A stretch of 64,000 nucleotides of DNA from Diploptera punctata (taxonomy: Eukaryota; Arthropoda; Insecta; Blattodea; Blaberidae), in assembly GCA_030220185.1 (NCBI GenBank), contig JASPKZ010007250.1:4103501-4167500 (forward strand), in the 5' to 3' direction. Of the stretch, positions 20,562-30,543 are shown one piece after another. The position numbers and the translations under genes are program-made. Each line of letters begins with the position of its first letter. Positions within the stretch are counted from its first letter, which is position 1. The notes below the pieces were generated by a model that had not been told where the DNA came from, did not search any database, and worked only from the letters and a program-made list of their open reading frames with translations.

Positions 20562-21076
20562 CAGATAGTTATTATTATTGTTATTATTATTATTGTTATT
20601 ATTTGACATATGGAGCTGAAGCATGGAAACTGAACAAAAACTTATGTCGATGCAAATGGATTTCTTGAGGAGAGCAGAAAGATATTCATAATTGAAAAAA
20701 ATAATAAATGATGTCATGCGAGAAAAAAATTAATATTAAATACTCAATAGTACATTATTAAGATATAAGCAATTTAATTGGTATGGGCACGTACGACGAA
20801 TGCAAGAGGGAAGGTTACCCAGAAGAACATTGTAATGATATCCACGTGGAAGAAGAAAGTAAGGAAGATCTCGAAACTCATGGATGCAAGATATAAGAAC
20901 TGGAATGAGAACAAGAGGACTGAAGTACATGGAGTGGATGGATAGGAACGAGTGGAGAAAGAAAATATAACTTCAGTACAGAAAGAAGTGTAAACTATGA
21001 AAATCTCCATATTAATACGTATTATTGTTATTAATATTATTATTATAGTTATTATTATTATTATTATTATTAATTA
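20562..21076 (+). pseudogene. LINE-C fragment with ATT-repeat 3' tail
   Basis: Plus-strand order: TYGAEAWKLNKNL, then FNWYGHVRRMQEGRLPRRT and GSRWRNE-type decayed sequence, ending near 20995 and followed by ATTATTGTTATTAATATTATT (21016-21075). A preceding ATT tract lies at 20570-20604. Several stops. The antisense shadow matches the one at 2.1 kb. Confidence 0.65.
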
Positions 21077-21079
21077 CTC

Positions 21080-21487
21080 GCCACTGAAATGGACTACTGG
21101 AGACGTGCTTCAAGAATATCCAGGAAGGATAAAATCCGAAATTCATATATAAAAGAAAAAATGCAGGTACAATATTCAATATTAGATTTTATAAAGAAGA
21201 AACAATTAAATTGGTACGGGCACATTAGAAGGACGGAAGAAGGAAGACTACCTAAGATAATCATGGATTGGGAACCACAGGGAAGAAAAAAGAAGGGTAG
21301 ACCAAATATTATGTGGATTCAGGGAATCAATGAAACTAAGAGGGAATGGGAAATAGAAGAAGATATATGGATGAACAGACAAGAATGGAAGAATATGTTG
21401 AAACAAATGTGTAGTTAACTGTGAACATGGGTACCGGAAAAATGTATATTCATTGTAAAAGCCGGAATAATAAAAAAAATATTATTA

Positions 21488-21536
<49 letters not shown>
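21080..21536 (+). pseudogene. LINE-C copy with a 109-codon C-terminal frame
   Basis: The frame 21089-21418 reads MDYWRRASRISRKDKIRN, YSILDFIKKKQLNWYGHIRR, GRLPKIIMDWEPQGRKKKGR and ends MNRQEWKNMLKQMCS. This is the C-terminal RTE-like domain (DYxRRxxRISRxDKIRN, LxWYGHIRR, GRxKxxRP). After the stop there is a ~60-bp 3' UTR with CCGGAATAATAAA and then (ATT)n at 21484-21536. The preceding ATT tract at 21040-21075 may be target or an older tail. Compared with LINE-A, the 3' UTR is longer and the tail unit differs. Confidence 0.8.
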
Positions 21537-21537
<1 letters not shown>

Positions 21538-21539
21538 GG

Positions 21540-22205
21540 AATTATACAGGCGCAAAATAAAGTTTGAAAATGTAAATAATATGTGTTCATTGCCCATAGC
21601 CTACATGGATGAAACGACTTAAAGAAAATAACGTAAAAAAAAGTACGTGCTTAAAGTACAGCAAAAGCTAATAATATTGTAATATTGTGATTTGTAATTT
21701 CGTATGAAGGTTCGTGCTCGAGCTTAGCGTGTCTATTCTAAATTTCTGGTTCAGTTCCCGATGTCGGCAATCTATATCTGGTCTATAATTTAATTCAGAT
21801 TGTCTCTGCATTTTCAAGATAAACCGTACAAATTACTACACATCACACAAAACAGAGAATTCTAGCGTGATGAAGCTCGATTATTTTTTTTTCACCTAAC
21901 TAATTTATGGGATATTTACCATCAATTTTCATTTTACAATATGTTTATTTTAATCGAGAAAATTTATACTTATGAATTAAATAGACTATAAGTTATCTTC
22001 AATAAAGACAGAGCTTTTCTCATTATGGTTCCTATTTTATGCGTTTCGTACCAGTTACATCTAAACAAAATACAATATTAGTTCTGTTTTCGCATATGTA
22101 CGTGCAAACACAATAATTTTTTTTGCAATACTAAAAACGTATTCATTCATTTTGAGAATTTCCTCATCATTTATGGTTTTCTCAAACCAATTTTAGTAAT
22201 TAACA
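21540..22205. other. No recognised gene; weak tRNA-like segment
   Basis: Near 21710-21775, GTGCTCGAGCTTAGCGTG and TTCTGGTTCAGTTCCCG could be A- and B-box-like parts of an old SINE head. The rest is AT-rich without motifs. Confidence 0.35.
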
Positions 22206-22209
22206 TGAA

Positions 22210-22600
22210 TCTAATATATAAAAATGCATGAATGTTTGTTTGTTCGTATTTTATGCGCGGCCATACCGTTGATCCGATTGTGATGGGGTTTTTAGCAAAA
22301 TGTTCAGGAGATTCCCGCGATGAACATAGGCTATAAGAGAGTTGTGATACTCAATTCCTACACCCTTAAAAATCGTCCTTTGTAATGGAAAACGTGAAAA
22401 AAGTAGCTCTTTGAACGCTTAAATGGCTTACGCTGCCTAAAGCATAACACATATACAAAATGAATGTACACAGAATTGAATATCTCAAAAAGCTCTACAA
22501 AAACGTCCGTGATAGCAAATGTTTATCTCTTACGGATAACTCATAACCATTTTTGTGTTTTCATTTATTTACGCGTAGCAGTGCACGGGGTATTAGCTAG
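22210..22600 (+). mobile_element. Non-autonomous Helitron-like element
   Basis: Begins TCTAATATATAAAAATGC with GAATGTTTGTTTGTTCGT close behind and ends GGGTATTAGCTAG. The base before is A and the base after is T, as expected for Helitron insertion between A and T; 5' TC and 3' CTAG are the class signatures. No terminal inverted repeats and no target duplication. A GC-rich pre-terminal block (ACGCGTAGCAGTGCACGGGG) is in the right place, though its hairpin is weak. A 5' piece of the same family lies inverted at 43.76-43.95 kb. Confidence 0.7.
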
Positions 22601-22689
22601 TATTTTATAAAATACATAAATGACTACGGACTTATAGAAAATCAGTTTGCAAGAAACATTCACAAATTTCCTTTAATTAATTTAATTAA

Positions 22690-22930
22690 AGTCCTCAGGT
22701 ACAATAGTTATAACATCTAAATATTCAAGCTTTACTGCTACAAAGTAAATATTCTCTTTAAAAAATGTACTTACCTGTTAGCCTATGGTGTAAATTGAGA
22801 ATACTACATATAGGCCTATAAGAGAAATAAATGTTTGTATTAGGATACCTGGGTGATGGTTAGAGCGCTTAACGTACAGAGTGCAGATACTCAGGTATTT
22901 ATTTTTCTTTTCATGCCATATTTGCCTTCA
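22690..22930 (+). mobile_element. tRNA-carrying element, copy 3 (degenerate)
   Basis: Shares with the copies at 29.1 and 36.9 kb the blocks GTTATAACATC, CTTTACTGCTACAAAGTA, AATATTCTCTTTAA and the flanking pair TAAGAGAAATAAATG ... TTTATTTTTCTTTTCATG. The insert between that pair is shorter (CCTGGGTGATGGTTAGAGCG and TACTCAGGTATT) and retains a D-arm-like part but no T-arm. It suggests either deletion of the tRNA or a different module in the same position. Confidence 0.55.
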
Positions 22931-22964
22931 TTGCCAAATGTCGAAAAATAGTTATAACACATAT

Positions 22965-23320
22965 ATATCCATCCATAGTAATTCTGCCCGAAGACAGGTC
23001 CTTCACTGCAATCATAGCATTTTCATGCTATGCTTGCAGCTTTACTAGGGAATTGTAGGTGTGGTAGCTTCCCGTTGCTTTCCACACGGTGAAGGATGAT
23101 GATGATGATGATGAAGATGATGCTGAAGATGATGATGATGATAGCCATTTGATTTCGGGGACCGTTTGGGCCTTAAAGTTGTCCTGACATTTGTCTTACA
23201 GGTGAGGAAAAACCCCGATAGAAACCTCACCCAGAAAAACTGCCCCTACCGGAGATCGAACCCGGGCCCGCTGTGTGACAAGGCAGCACGCTACCTCGAG
23301 ACCACAGCAGTGAACCATAT
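22965..23320 (-). mobile_element. SINE family S1, fullest antisense copy
   Basis: From right to left it reads: tRNA-like head (GGTCTCGAGGTAGCGTGC, CGGGCCCGGGTTCGATCTCC), CTGGGTGAGGTTT, TGTCAGGACAACTTTAAGG, a CATCATCATC core, GGAAAGCAACGGGAAGC, CATAGCATGAAAATGCTATG and GACCTGTCTTCGGGCAG before TATATATATG. All parts seen at 37.2 kb are present, which defines the family. Confidence 0.8.
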
Positions 23321-23390
23321 ATATACATTAATTGTTTTCCCAAAAAAATGTGAAGAATGCCTTACAATGAAATACGAGAAGTTGAGCTCA

Positions 23391-23393
<3 letters not shown>

Positions 23394-23423
<30 letters not shown>

Positions 23424-23424
23424 G
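23394..23424. repeat. (GTA)n microsatellite
   Basis: Ten TAG/GTA trinucleotide repeats. Confidence 0.9.
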
Positions 23425-24140
23425 ACTTTGTTAGACAAAAAGTAAGATATTTACAATATTATTTACAAATATGGGTCGCACGGGCAGTAAGCCGTACGTG
23501 CTGTTGACAGTCTGTCAACAGCTCAAAGTAACATAATATCACCATATTTACAATGTAAAATATGCATTAGTCATTGCTCAGACAATACATCCAACTTATA
23601 ATAAAAACCCACTAACAAACAAGTGAACGCTAAACTAATCTGGTGTACTAATTCACACATTTTCTCACCCTAATTTGCCCAAACTAACACTAACTTGCCC
23701 ATTTTCTCATCCTAATATGATTACTAATCAATATGGACTTCTAGAATCGCCTTATATGTGAGTAAGCATGTTGGCAATTACTCTAGCGGGAACGTGTGTT
23801 ATCACATTGGTCAACAGCAGTGACTCGTTCTTCGATTGAGTTTTACAGGTGGCACGGTGGCATAGAATAGACAAATAAGAAATATATTTTTATAAATGAA
23901 TTGTCAATATTGTTTTCCTTCCTATGTCAACAAAAATTAATATTAATCATTAATATGAATTTGCGTTGTAGGAGAAGGGGATTCTTCTAGTGAGCACTTT
24001 GAAAATAAATGAGGAAACAGACTGCAGTCATTTGTCTCTATCACACAACAAACATTTGTCTGCGTCTATATCAGGACATACCAGAGCAGAGTGGCTGGAT
24101 TTTAAAAGCCATGTGTATCATACCTATATTCTAGTTTCTA
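23425..24140. other. No recognised gene or repeat
   Basis: Contains a small palindrome, CTGTTGACAGTCTGTCAACAG at 23500-23520 and otherwise no motif or family match. Confidence 0.45.
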
Positions 24141-24572
24141 TGCATAACTAACTCACTGACATATTGTCTCCATACATCCCTATCCTGAGTTAACGTTTTC
24201 CTATCATACCCAGTATAACCTACTTACTCAAATCGTTAATGTTATTCTCCCACCTCATTCTTGGTCTATCAACTGGGCGTTTACCCTCTGGTTTTCCTAT
24301 AACAAGTTGTCATGCACTCTTTTCATTCTCCATTCATGCCACATGTTTTGCCCATTGAAGTCTACGAGACTTGACTGTTCTTATTATCTGGCTTCCTATT
24401 GAGACCATGTCGCTCACAATTATGAAGTCTTCTCCATTCAGATGTCTGTTCATATCTGTTTGGTCCAAAAATGTTCGTAAGAACTTTATTCTCAAATACT
24501 CGTAATCGTTTCTGCACCCTTAAAGTAAGAATTCATGTTTCGCACCCACTTAATAACAATTCAATATATATA

Positions 24573-25229
24573 ACGGGCTTCCAATATAAACCCGGACTGG
24601 CCTCACGGGGTTTCACCCGTCAGGCAGTGCTCTCTCCTCGTCCGCATTTCACTCTGCCAGCCGCTCGTCCTTGAACTAGTCAGTTTACTATCGTTCGACA
24701 AGATGAGACGTCAGCTGACATTAGAGTAGCGCATTTATGTGTGCAAATGTTATTATAAATACGAATCAGCTCGTCGCGTTCGCGAGGAATTTATTCGGAA
24801 CTTCCCTGGACAATTACCTCCTTCCAGATCGACATTCCACGATCTTGTGACTAAATTTGAGACCACTGGTTCAGTACAAAATAAGAAACACTCGCTCCCC
24901 AGATCTAACAGTGTGTGATTTTTATTTGTGGGGTAGCCTGAAAGACAAAGTGTACAAAACAAATCCGCACACATTGGAAGAACTGAAGAACAACATAAGA
25001 AATGAAATCAGAAACTTGACAGTGCCCGAACTACAGCGTGTCAATCTAAATGTGTTTACTCGGTATAATGCCTGTTTAACTGCGGGAGGACAACATTTCC
25101 AGCATTTTCTATAAGGTAAGAAACAGTTCAAGGACGGGTGGCAGGCAGGGTGAATTGCGGGAGGAAGAGACAGCACTGCGTGCCGGGTGAAACTCCGTAA
25201 GGCCGGTCCGGTTTTATATTGGAAGCCCG

Positions 25230-25230
<1 letters not shown>
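24573..25230 (+). mobile_element. Internally deleted mariner-like element
   Basis: 658 bp with ~105-bp terminal inverted repeats starting ACGGGCTTCCAATATAAA, flanked by TA on both sides. Inside, plus strand, 24729-24897 reads ESARRVREEFIRNFPGQLPP and STFHDLVTKFETTGSVQNKK, the N-terminal helix-turn-helix (DUF4817-like) of insect mariner-type transposases. Directly after, in another frame (24857-25114), comes RSPDLTVCDFYLWGSLKDKV and ELKNNIRNEIRNLTVPELQR, the C-terminus. The DDE catalytic core between them has been deleted and the two halves are out of frame, so no transposase can be made. The ends look usable by a complete transposase in trans (inference). Confidence 0.85.

Positions 25231-25267
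<37 letters not shown>
25231..25267. repeat. (TA)n microsatellite at the element's target
   Basis: About 37 bases of TA repeat immediately after the right end. Other LINE-A copies have only TATATA at this site, so the array expanded here. Confidence 0.9.
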
Positions 25268-25269
<2 letters not shown>

Positions 25270-25499
25270 ATTTAACGTTTTCTGAAAGGAATTGAGCCTA
25301 TGTTTAATTTTTCAGTAGGCCTATATCTCATTCGTATTTCTAATTACTGTTCCCGGGTATTTTAATTCAGCCACTTCTTCAAACTTCCCCTCATTTGTCA
25401 TTATTTGTCAATTTCCATTATATAATGTATTTCATATGTGTGAACATATATTTCGTTTTATTGATGTTTATTTCCAGTCACAATTTTAGTGTTACTCAA

Positions 25500-25735
25500 A
25501 TAGTGTGCGTTCTAGTTCTTAGTAATTCCACAATATATTTTTATTTTTTTTAATGTCCCAGGTTGTTCTATTTTTGACATTTCTGGTGTTCTCTCCTGGC
25601 ATTGGCGTAATTGTAACTCACATCTGAAGTTGGGGCGCCTCGAAGGCAGGGTTACGTTTCCCCGATGATATGATGGATGATGATGATGATGATGATGGTG
25701 ATGATAGTGGTGCGCCAGGAGAGTCCTTAATCCTA
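25500..25735. other. GATGAT-rich stretch, possibly part of a SINE
   Basis: GATGATGATGATGATGATGG near 25678 lies between TTGGGGCGCCTCGAAGGC and TGGTGCGCCAGGAGAG. The small inverted GGCGC/GCGCC words may form a stem. No protein motif. It may be an independent SINE tail but only one copy is visible. Confidence 0.35.
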
Positions 25736-25739
25736 AGCT

Positions 25740-25927
25740 TAATCTAAGATGAATATGAATGATGATGATTGCGATGGCCATATGATGTTCGGGGACCTTT
25801 TGGGCCTTAAAATTTCCTGACATTTGTCTTACAGGTGAGGAAAAATTCCAATAAAAACCTCACCCAGGAAACTGTCCGGGGACAAGGCAGCACGCTACAT
25901 CAAGACCACAGCGGCGGACATTTCCAC

Positions 25928-25987
<60 letters not shown>
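25740..25987 (-). mobile_element. SINE family S1 copy next to (ATT)n
   Basis: Antisense TTTTGGGCCTTAAAATTTCC, CTGACATTTGTCTTACAGGT, AAAACCTCACCCAGGAAAC and GCAGCACGCTACATCAAGAC match the head half of S1. The B box is deleted. (ATT)n at 25929-25987 abuts the head side. Confidence 0.75.
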
Positions 25988-25989
<2 letters not shown>

Positions 25990-26072
25990 AGTTTTACTTC
26001 ATTTTGTTTTCATTGCTGTTCAACACATTTAAATAAAATACATTTTGACAATTTAAGGGTTAATAAAAGGTA

Positions 26073-26887
26073 CCGTAAAACGGGGCTACTTTGACATATT
26101 TTCGAAGGTTTTTAAGGTCTAACTCGTATGATTTATACCGAAAAAATTGAATGTATGATTTATTGAACCAATTGAACCTTAGACTACAAATCTCATTTGG
26201 TACTGTTCTCCTCAAATAAAAACATAGTAGGACAACAATGAGTTTTATTTAGGTCTGTTTTGCCCATGTGTTGGGGCTACTTTGACATCACATTTGTTTT
26301 CACTATAATTCAAAGTAGACCCACTGTAGGTATTACTTTGACACCAATTTATCTTTATACAAATGTTTTTATAACTGTAAGTCAACAAAATAAACTTAAA
26401 CTTCTTTATTAATTCTGACACGCAACAGAACACAAAAATTATATAATTATTGTAGTTAGACAATCAGGAATTAATTAGAAAACGAATTTTTTAAACAACA
26501 GTAGAAAATAAAAAAAATAAACAGATTTTCACATCTCATCTTCACATAGTTCACATTCATATTGAGAATTGTTCGATCCATTGTTACACATACCACAGAC
26601 CCAGAGCTTGCATCTTACACAACAAATCCAGTCCTTACCCCTGTAAAACCGAAAATCACAATTTTATCCTTGCTGGCAATTCATTGTTGTTGAAAGTGAC
26701 ACAGATGTGTCTCCAACAATTAACATCCTCTTTTAAAACAACTTAATTATTCGTGCGCCTTCAAGGAAATGTCTACTCCATTGCATTGTTGTCAAAATAG
26801 CCCAAAAGACGCAAGAAATTTAAAACGTCAAAGAAGCCCCAATTCTGTCAAAGTTGCCCCTCGAGTCAAAGTAACCTCGTTTTACGC
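26073..26887 (-). mobile_element. TA-flanked DNA transposon with Cys-rich transposase tail (pogo-like?)
   Basis: 815 bp, ends CCGTAAAACGGGGCTACTTT and its imperfect reverse complement (AAAGTAACCTCGTTTTACGC), with TA outside each end. Phrases like GGCTACTTTGACAT recur inside. Antisense at about 26525-26660 a frame reads GKDWICCVRCKLWVCGMC, NSQYECELC and stops: a PHD/zinc-ribbon-like array (CC-x2-C-x2-W, C-x2-C, C-x2-C) of the kind found at the C-terminus of some pogo-type transposases. The DDE core is absent. Superfamily assignment is inference. Confidence 0.55.
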
Positions 26888-26989
26888 TACATCTTTTAAT
26901 ACTGCTTCCTATTGTTTACTATTACAAGCCATCATGGTGCAAAGTTGTAATGTGGAACACACTTGAATGCTAAGCTGGTGACCGCAATC

Positions 26990-28246
26990 CTGAAGATATA
27001 ATATACATTCTATATTTATAACGTACCAGCGGACACGGCAGACGTTGTTTTGCCCGAAGGTTCAAGTCTCGTGTCATGGCCGGACGATAAAAATATAAGT
27101 TACCTTTTTTACCATAAAACTCACTAACAAATAAGTTCGCAAGAAAACTTCTCACTGATATCTGATGTGGTTCAAGAAGCGTGCATTATGACGTCACATT
27201 GTTGTCGCGCGGAATATGTCGGTAATACAGTGACTATACACCTTGCATAAAAAAATCCTATTACTCGATCGCAACGCCACCTACCGGGTACAATTCTGAA
27301 TCCAAGCCATCCAGGGACCTATTCAAATACACACACAAAATTTCATCAAAATCGGTCCAGTTGTTTAGGCAGTTTTTAATTTTGGATTTCAAGTAAACTT
27401 CCACTTCTAATTGTCTGATTTCGCTCACTTTTAGATAATATCTCCCTAGGTTTATTTTAATAGGATATACAGAGTTTCGTTGTGAAACATCGAAAATTGT
27501 GCCCGCTAGAGCGATTTTAAAATTTTCACTTTATGTGAACACCTACACTTAATTTTATAGACTCCGATTGTGAATCTAAAACATCCAGAGACCGACTGAA
27601 ACAAACACAAAAAAATTTCATCAAAATCGGTTCAGTCGTTTAGGCAGTTTTTAATTTAGGATTTCAAGTAAACCTCCGCTTCTAATTAACGGATTTCGCT
27701 CATTTTTTGACGATGCCTACCTCAGTTTATTTAAATAGGATATACTGAATTTCGTTGTGAAACATCGAAAATTGTGACCGCTAGAGCAATTTTTAAATTT
27801 TCACTTCAGGTGGTAAAATCCTACACCTAATGGTTTTAGAGGATCCAGTTGGGAATCTGAACCTTCCAGGGATCCATTCAAACACACACACACACACAAA
27901 ATTTCATGAAAATCGGTCCAGTCGTGGTTTTTAATTTCGAATTTCAAGTAAACCACCCGCTTCTATTGGTCGGATTTCGCTGATTTTTGAACAGTACATA
28001 TCTCGATTTATTTTAATAGGATATTCCGAGTTTTGTTCTGAAACATCGAACATTACAATCTCCAGAGCGATTTTTAAATTTTTGATTCAGGTGAACTCCT
28101 ACAACTAATGATTTTACAACACAATAGAAAACGGCTAAATACTCACCGCATCTGAAACCCTGTGTATACAAATTTTCACGAAGATTGGACGAACGGTTTA
28201 GAAGTATATAAAGGTCAGGCAGACTCATATCCATTCATTATAAACA

Positions 28247-28253
<7 letters not shown>
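26990..28253 (+). repeat. T285 repeat: unique head plus ~3.5 tandem units of ~285 bp
   Basis: The head (AGCGGACACGGCAGACGTTG, TCATGGCCGGACGATAAAAA, ATGACGTCACATTG, GCGCCACCTA-like) is followed by units containing AAATTTCATCAAAATCGGTC, CAGTCGTTTAGGCAGTTTTT, TCAAGTAAACCTCCGCTTCT, GTTGTGAAACATCGAAAATT and CACCTAATGGTTTTAGAGG. The TTTCAT..AAAATCGG motif falls near 27339, 27616 and 27900, giving the period. The final unit ends with GGTTTAGAAGTATATAAAGG. A second copy with the same head is at 63.0-63.6 kb, and fragments at 36.7 and 62.0 kb. It has no coding frame; class unknown. Confidence 0.75.

Positions 28254-28303
<50 letters not shown>
28254..28303. repeat. (TA)n microsatellite
   Basis: About 50 bases of TA repeat at the 3' end of the T285 element. 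Confidence 0.95.
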
Positions 28304-28305
<2 letters not shown>

Positions 28306-28309
28306 TAAT

Positions 28310-28715
28310 TTGTGATAAGACACCGGAGATCATGTGGTCCGTATATCAAAACACTCCAAAAACATCCCTTAACAACCTGTTAAACCTAGATCTAATCCAT
28401 TATATATAATAGAAAAGCTACGTTTTAAAATTCAACAATTCTAAATACATTCTGACTAAAACCACATATTTCTGGTTAAATGTCAAAGATAGACAATCTC
28501 GAAAGTGCAAGCTGTCACGAGGGAATTTCTCGTCGATACAGCGAAATCAAGATCCAAATGGCATCGGCGAAGCTATCATGGGGAAGAAGATATCGCCGAG
28601 TTCTCTCTCCGTTACTTGAGAGTGACAGAGTAATCTGATAATTCCAGGGCACGACATTAGTCTCCACTGCCCAGTCATCCATTTGCACAATCCAACTTCT
28701 CGTTGCTAATAGATA
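28310..28715. other. No recognised feature
   Basis: Mixed-composition sequence including GGGGAAGAAGATATCGCCGAG; no frame, repeat match or RNA signature noticed. Confidence 0.4.
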
Positions 28716-29050
28716 TTCTATGACTATTTAACTCATACCCCAAATGGAAGTCAATGACCAATAACATTTCGATGAATTTTGTTTTACAAGCAATAACAAT
28801 CGTGTTTCACCTTGATATTTATCGAATTTTCTTTACCAACATAAAGAAAGTTCCTCCTTTTTAATATTCTGAACAGGTCAGAACATTATTTTGCTTTGAT
28901 TGACTCTCCAGCAAATACGTTGAATATAGCAAATAATGAACAGATTCCTTCGAACTACACATTTGATAATTCTGTTTTCAATAATTATGTTTTTGAATAA
29001 TTTTACTGAGTTGTTTCCTTAAAAAAATTAATTAATAACCTATAATGTTG

Positions 29051-29055
<5 letters not shown>

Positions 29056-29105
<50 letters not shown>

Positions 29106-29393
29106 TATGATAAGAAAAATAAATGCCTGGACGGGATTCGAACCCGGATCTCTGAGTCTGTACCTCAGCGTGATATCCATTACACTACCAGGCGAATCCA
29201 ATTCAAACACTTATTTTTCTTATATATGTATTATACTCTCCATTATTACTAGATGTCGCGAGAACACTGTCTTCACTGCCATCTAGTAGCTGACTATATC
29301 AAGTAAGCAAATTAAAGAGAATATTTATTTTACTTTATAGCAGTGACGCTTTATCGATGTTATAATTAAATCTTTAACATTGAGCAATGCAAG

Positions 29394-29444
<51 letters not shown>
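29056..29444 (-). mobile_element. tRNA-carrying element, copy 1, between two (TA)n arrays
   Basis: TA arrays at 29056-29103 and 29396-29444 enclose ~290 bp. Read antisense: AAGCTTGCATTGCTC, ATAACATCGATAAAGCGTCA, CTGCTATAAAGTAAAATAAA, GTCAGCTACTAGATGGCAGT, then AATAATGGAGAGTATAATAC, ATATAAGAAAAATAAGTG, the tRNA-like module, and TTTATTTTTCTTATCATACC. The host R650 has only a short TATAATATA at this point. No protein frame. The class is unknown; it is not a classical SINE because the tRNA-like part is at the 3' end. Confidence 0.7.
29124..29193 (-). tRNA. tRNA-Arg-like module (probably pseudo)
   Basis: Antisense, GCCTGGTAGTGTAATGGATA contains a perfect A box (TRGYNNARNNG) and CCGGGTTCGAATCCCG a perfect B box. 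Anticodon stem CTGAG/CTCAG closes five pairs around loop GTACAGA (U33 present, 34-36 read ACA). The T stem has four good pairs. The acceptor has six pairs (GCCTGG/CCAGGC). Downstream TTTATTTTT would act as a pol III terminator. The D-arm AGTGTAATGGATATCACG is closest to tRNA-Arg. Mismatches and the odd loop argue against a functional tRNA. Confidence 0.5.
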
Positions 29445-29448
<4 letters not shown>

Positions 29449-29487
29449 TTTGTTGTGTTTCATTTTTCTCCACTAGGGTGCATTCTT

Positions 29488-29933
29488 TGTGCCGGTTCGC
29501 TCAGGGTAGAATATTATCACTCAGGGATGTTTTAAATTATACACTTATTATTTTATTTTATTGGATACATTTATATGTACAATTGTATATATTTTAATAA
29601 CTCGGAGTGGAGTTGATGAATTACTTCCGCCCACGTGTTTTAATATCACTTTCGCGAACGGTAACTGAAGAACTTGTAGAACTGTAGAACGTAGGAGCGT
29701 GAGAGTGAGAGTGTTTTCACACGTGTCCTCGCCTTATAAGGGCAATTACTCCTCCCATAAGTTGCCAACCCCTCTCCGAGTGTATATGTTATTCATTATA
29801 GCTTAGAAGGGTAGGTACCATTCGTTTAGGTTTCTATGTTGGTAATAGACTCGTGTGCACGTTTTGTGCGCCTTCCAGTTATTACTATTAATGGTACGTT
29901 TTAATACTCAAGAGTCTATTACTTCTTGCCACA
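29488..29933. mobile_element. Solo LTR inserted in R650
   Basis: 446 bp beginning TGTGCCGGTTCG and ending TTGCCACA, i.e. TG..CA ends. TCTT precedes (29484-29487) and follows (29934-29937). Other R650 copies read GCATTCTTACAAT here, with TCTT once, so TCTT is a 4-bp target duplication. Four-bp duplications are usual in Gypsy or BEL-Pao elements. It contains GCCTTATAAGGGC as a possible TATA region. No internal retroviral-type coding sequence is present. Confidence 0.8.
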
Positions 29934-30204
29934 TCTTACAACATTGCGATCCTATTTGGCAATAAATAATATGATCTAGTTGCAGTGGATAAACAAATGA
30001 AACATAACCAAACATTTGTAATTGGTATTCAAACATCGCCGTTTTCATCAAATATGTAAATATTTTAAAATAACTATATTTAAATAATGATTTGTGAGTG
30101 AACAGCTTAATTTTATTTGTTTAATAGTCCTAACAAATGCCACTCTTGATTTCCAAATTATCTAGATAAATTGGAAATCACTCGTAGCATTACTTACGAT
30201 AATA

Positions 30205-30540
30205 AAAATCCTGTAAGATGTAACCAATTTTTCCCATTGAACCCGTAAGAATTTTTCTGCAATCGCGATAAATACGAAATCTTCTAATTGCTATCAAAAC
30301 TTGTAGTAATTTTATTAACTGATCATTATTATTTGCGTGACGGATATATTTACATATTTGCCTCCCTTATGACAATCACAAATTCCTTTCGACCAGTGGC
30401 TCTTGCTTAACACTTAAATTGGAAATGTATATCTTATAAAATACGTTGATTTAATTTATTCGATATTGTTTATGGCACAACTGAAAGACAAATGAGTAGA
30501 AATTACTTAAATTTATGTCACGTTACACAATATTGTATGT
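30205..30540. other. No recognised feature
   Basis: AT-rich sequence between R650 and LINE-B; no frame or repeat match seen. Confidence 0.4.
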
Positions 30541-30543
30541 TAT

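Larger units (their letters stand above)
24145..25495 (-). pseudogene. LINE-A copy split by a mariner-like element
   Basis: Left part 24145-24570 holds, antisense, the C-terminal segments from YGxETW back to the terminal repeat (ACTAACTCACTGACATATTG). Right part from about 25255 resumes with CAATTTAACGTTTTCTGAAAGG and continues through the segments for KHRLNS, EFKYLGT and NGQL. Heavily mutated. The interrupted site is the short TATATA run before the TTTAACG block, intact in other copies. Confidence 0.75.
28717..30200 (+). repeat. R650 dispersed repeat, copy 4, with two insertions
   Basis: Starts ACTCATACCCCAAATGGAAG and ends CTCGTAGCATTACTTACGAT with the short terminal hairpin. Two later insertions interrupt it: the TA-flanked tRNA-carrying element (29056-29444) and a solo LTR (29488-29933). 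The other four copies supply the empty-site sequences, so both insertions can be delimited exactly. Confidence 0.85.

Noticed and set aside
25835..26032. Poly-isoleucine frame
   Set aside because: Translation of (ATT)n; similar frames at 38.0-38.3 and 39.2 kb have the same cause.
29124..29193. A functional tRNA-Arg gene
   Set aside because: Boxes and most stems are present, but the acceptor and T stems have mismatches, the anticodon loop is atypical, and the module is repeated inside a mobile element.
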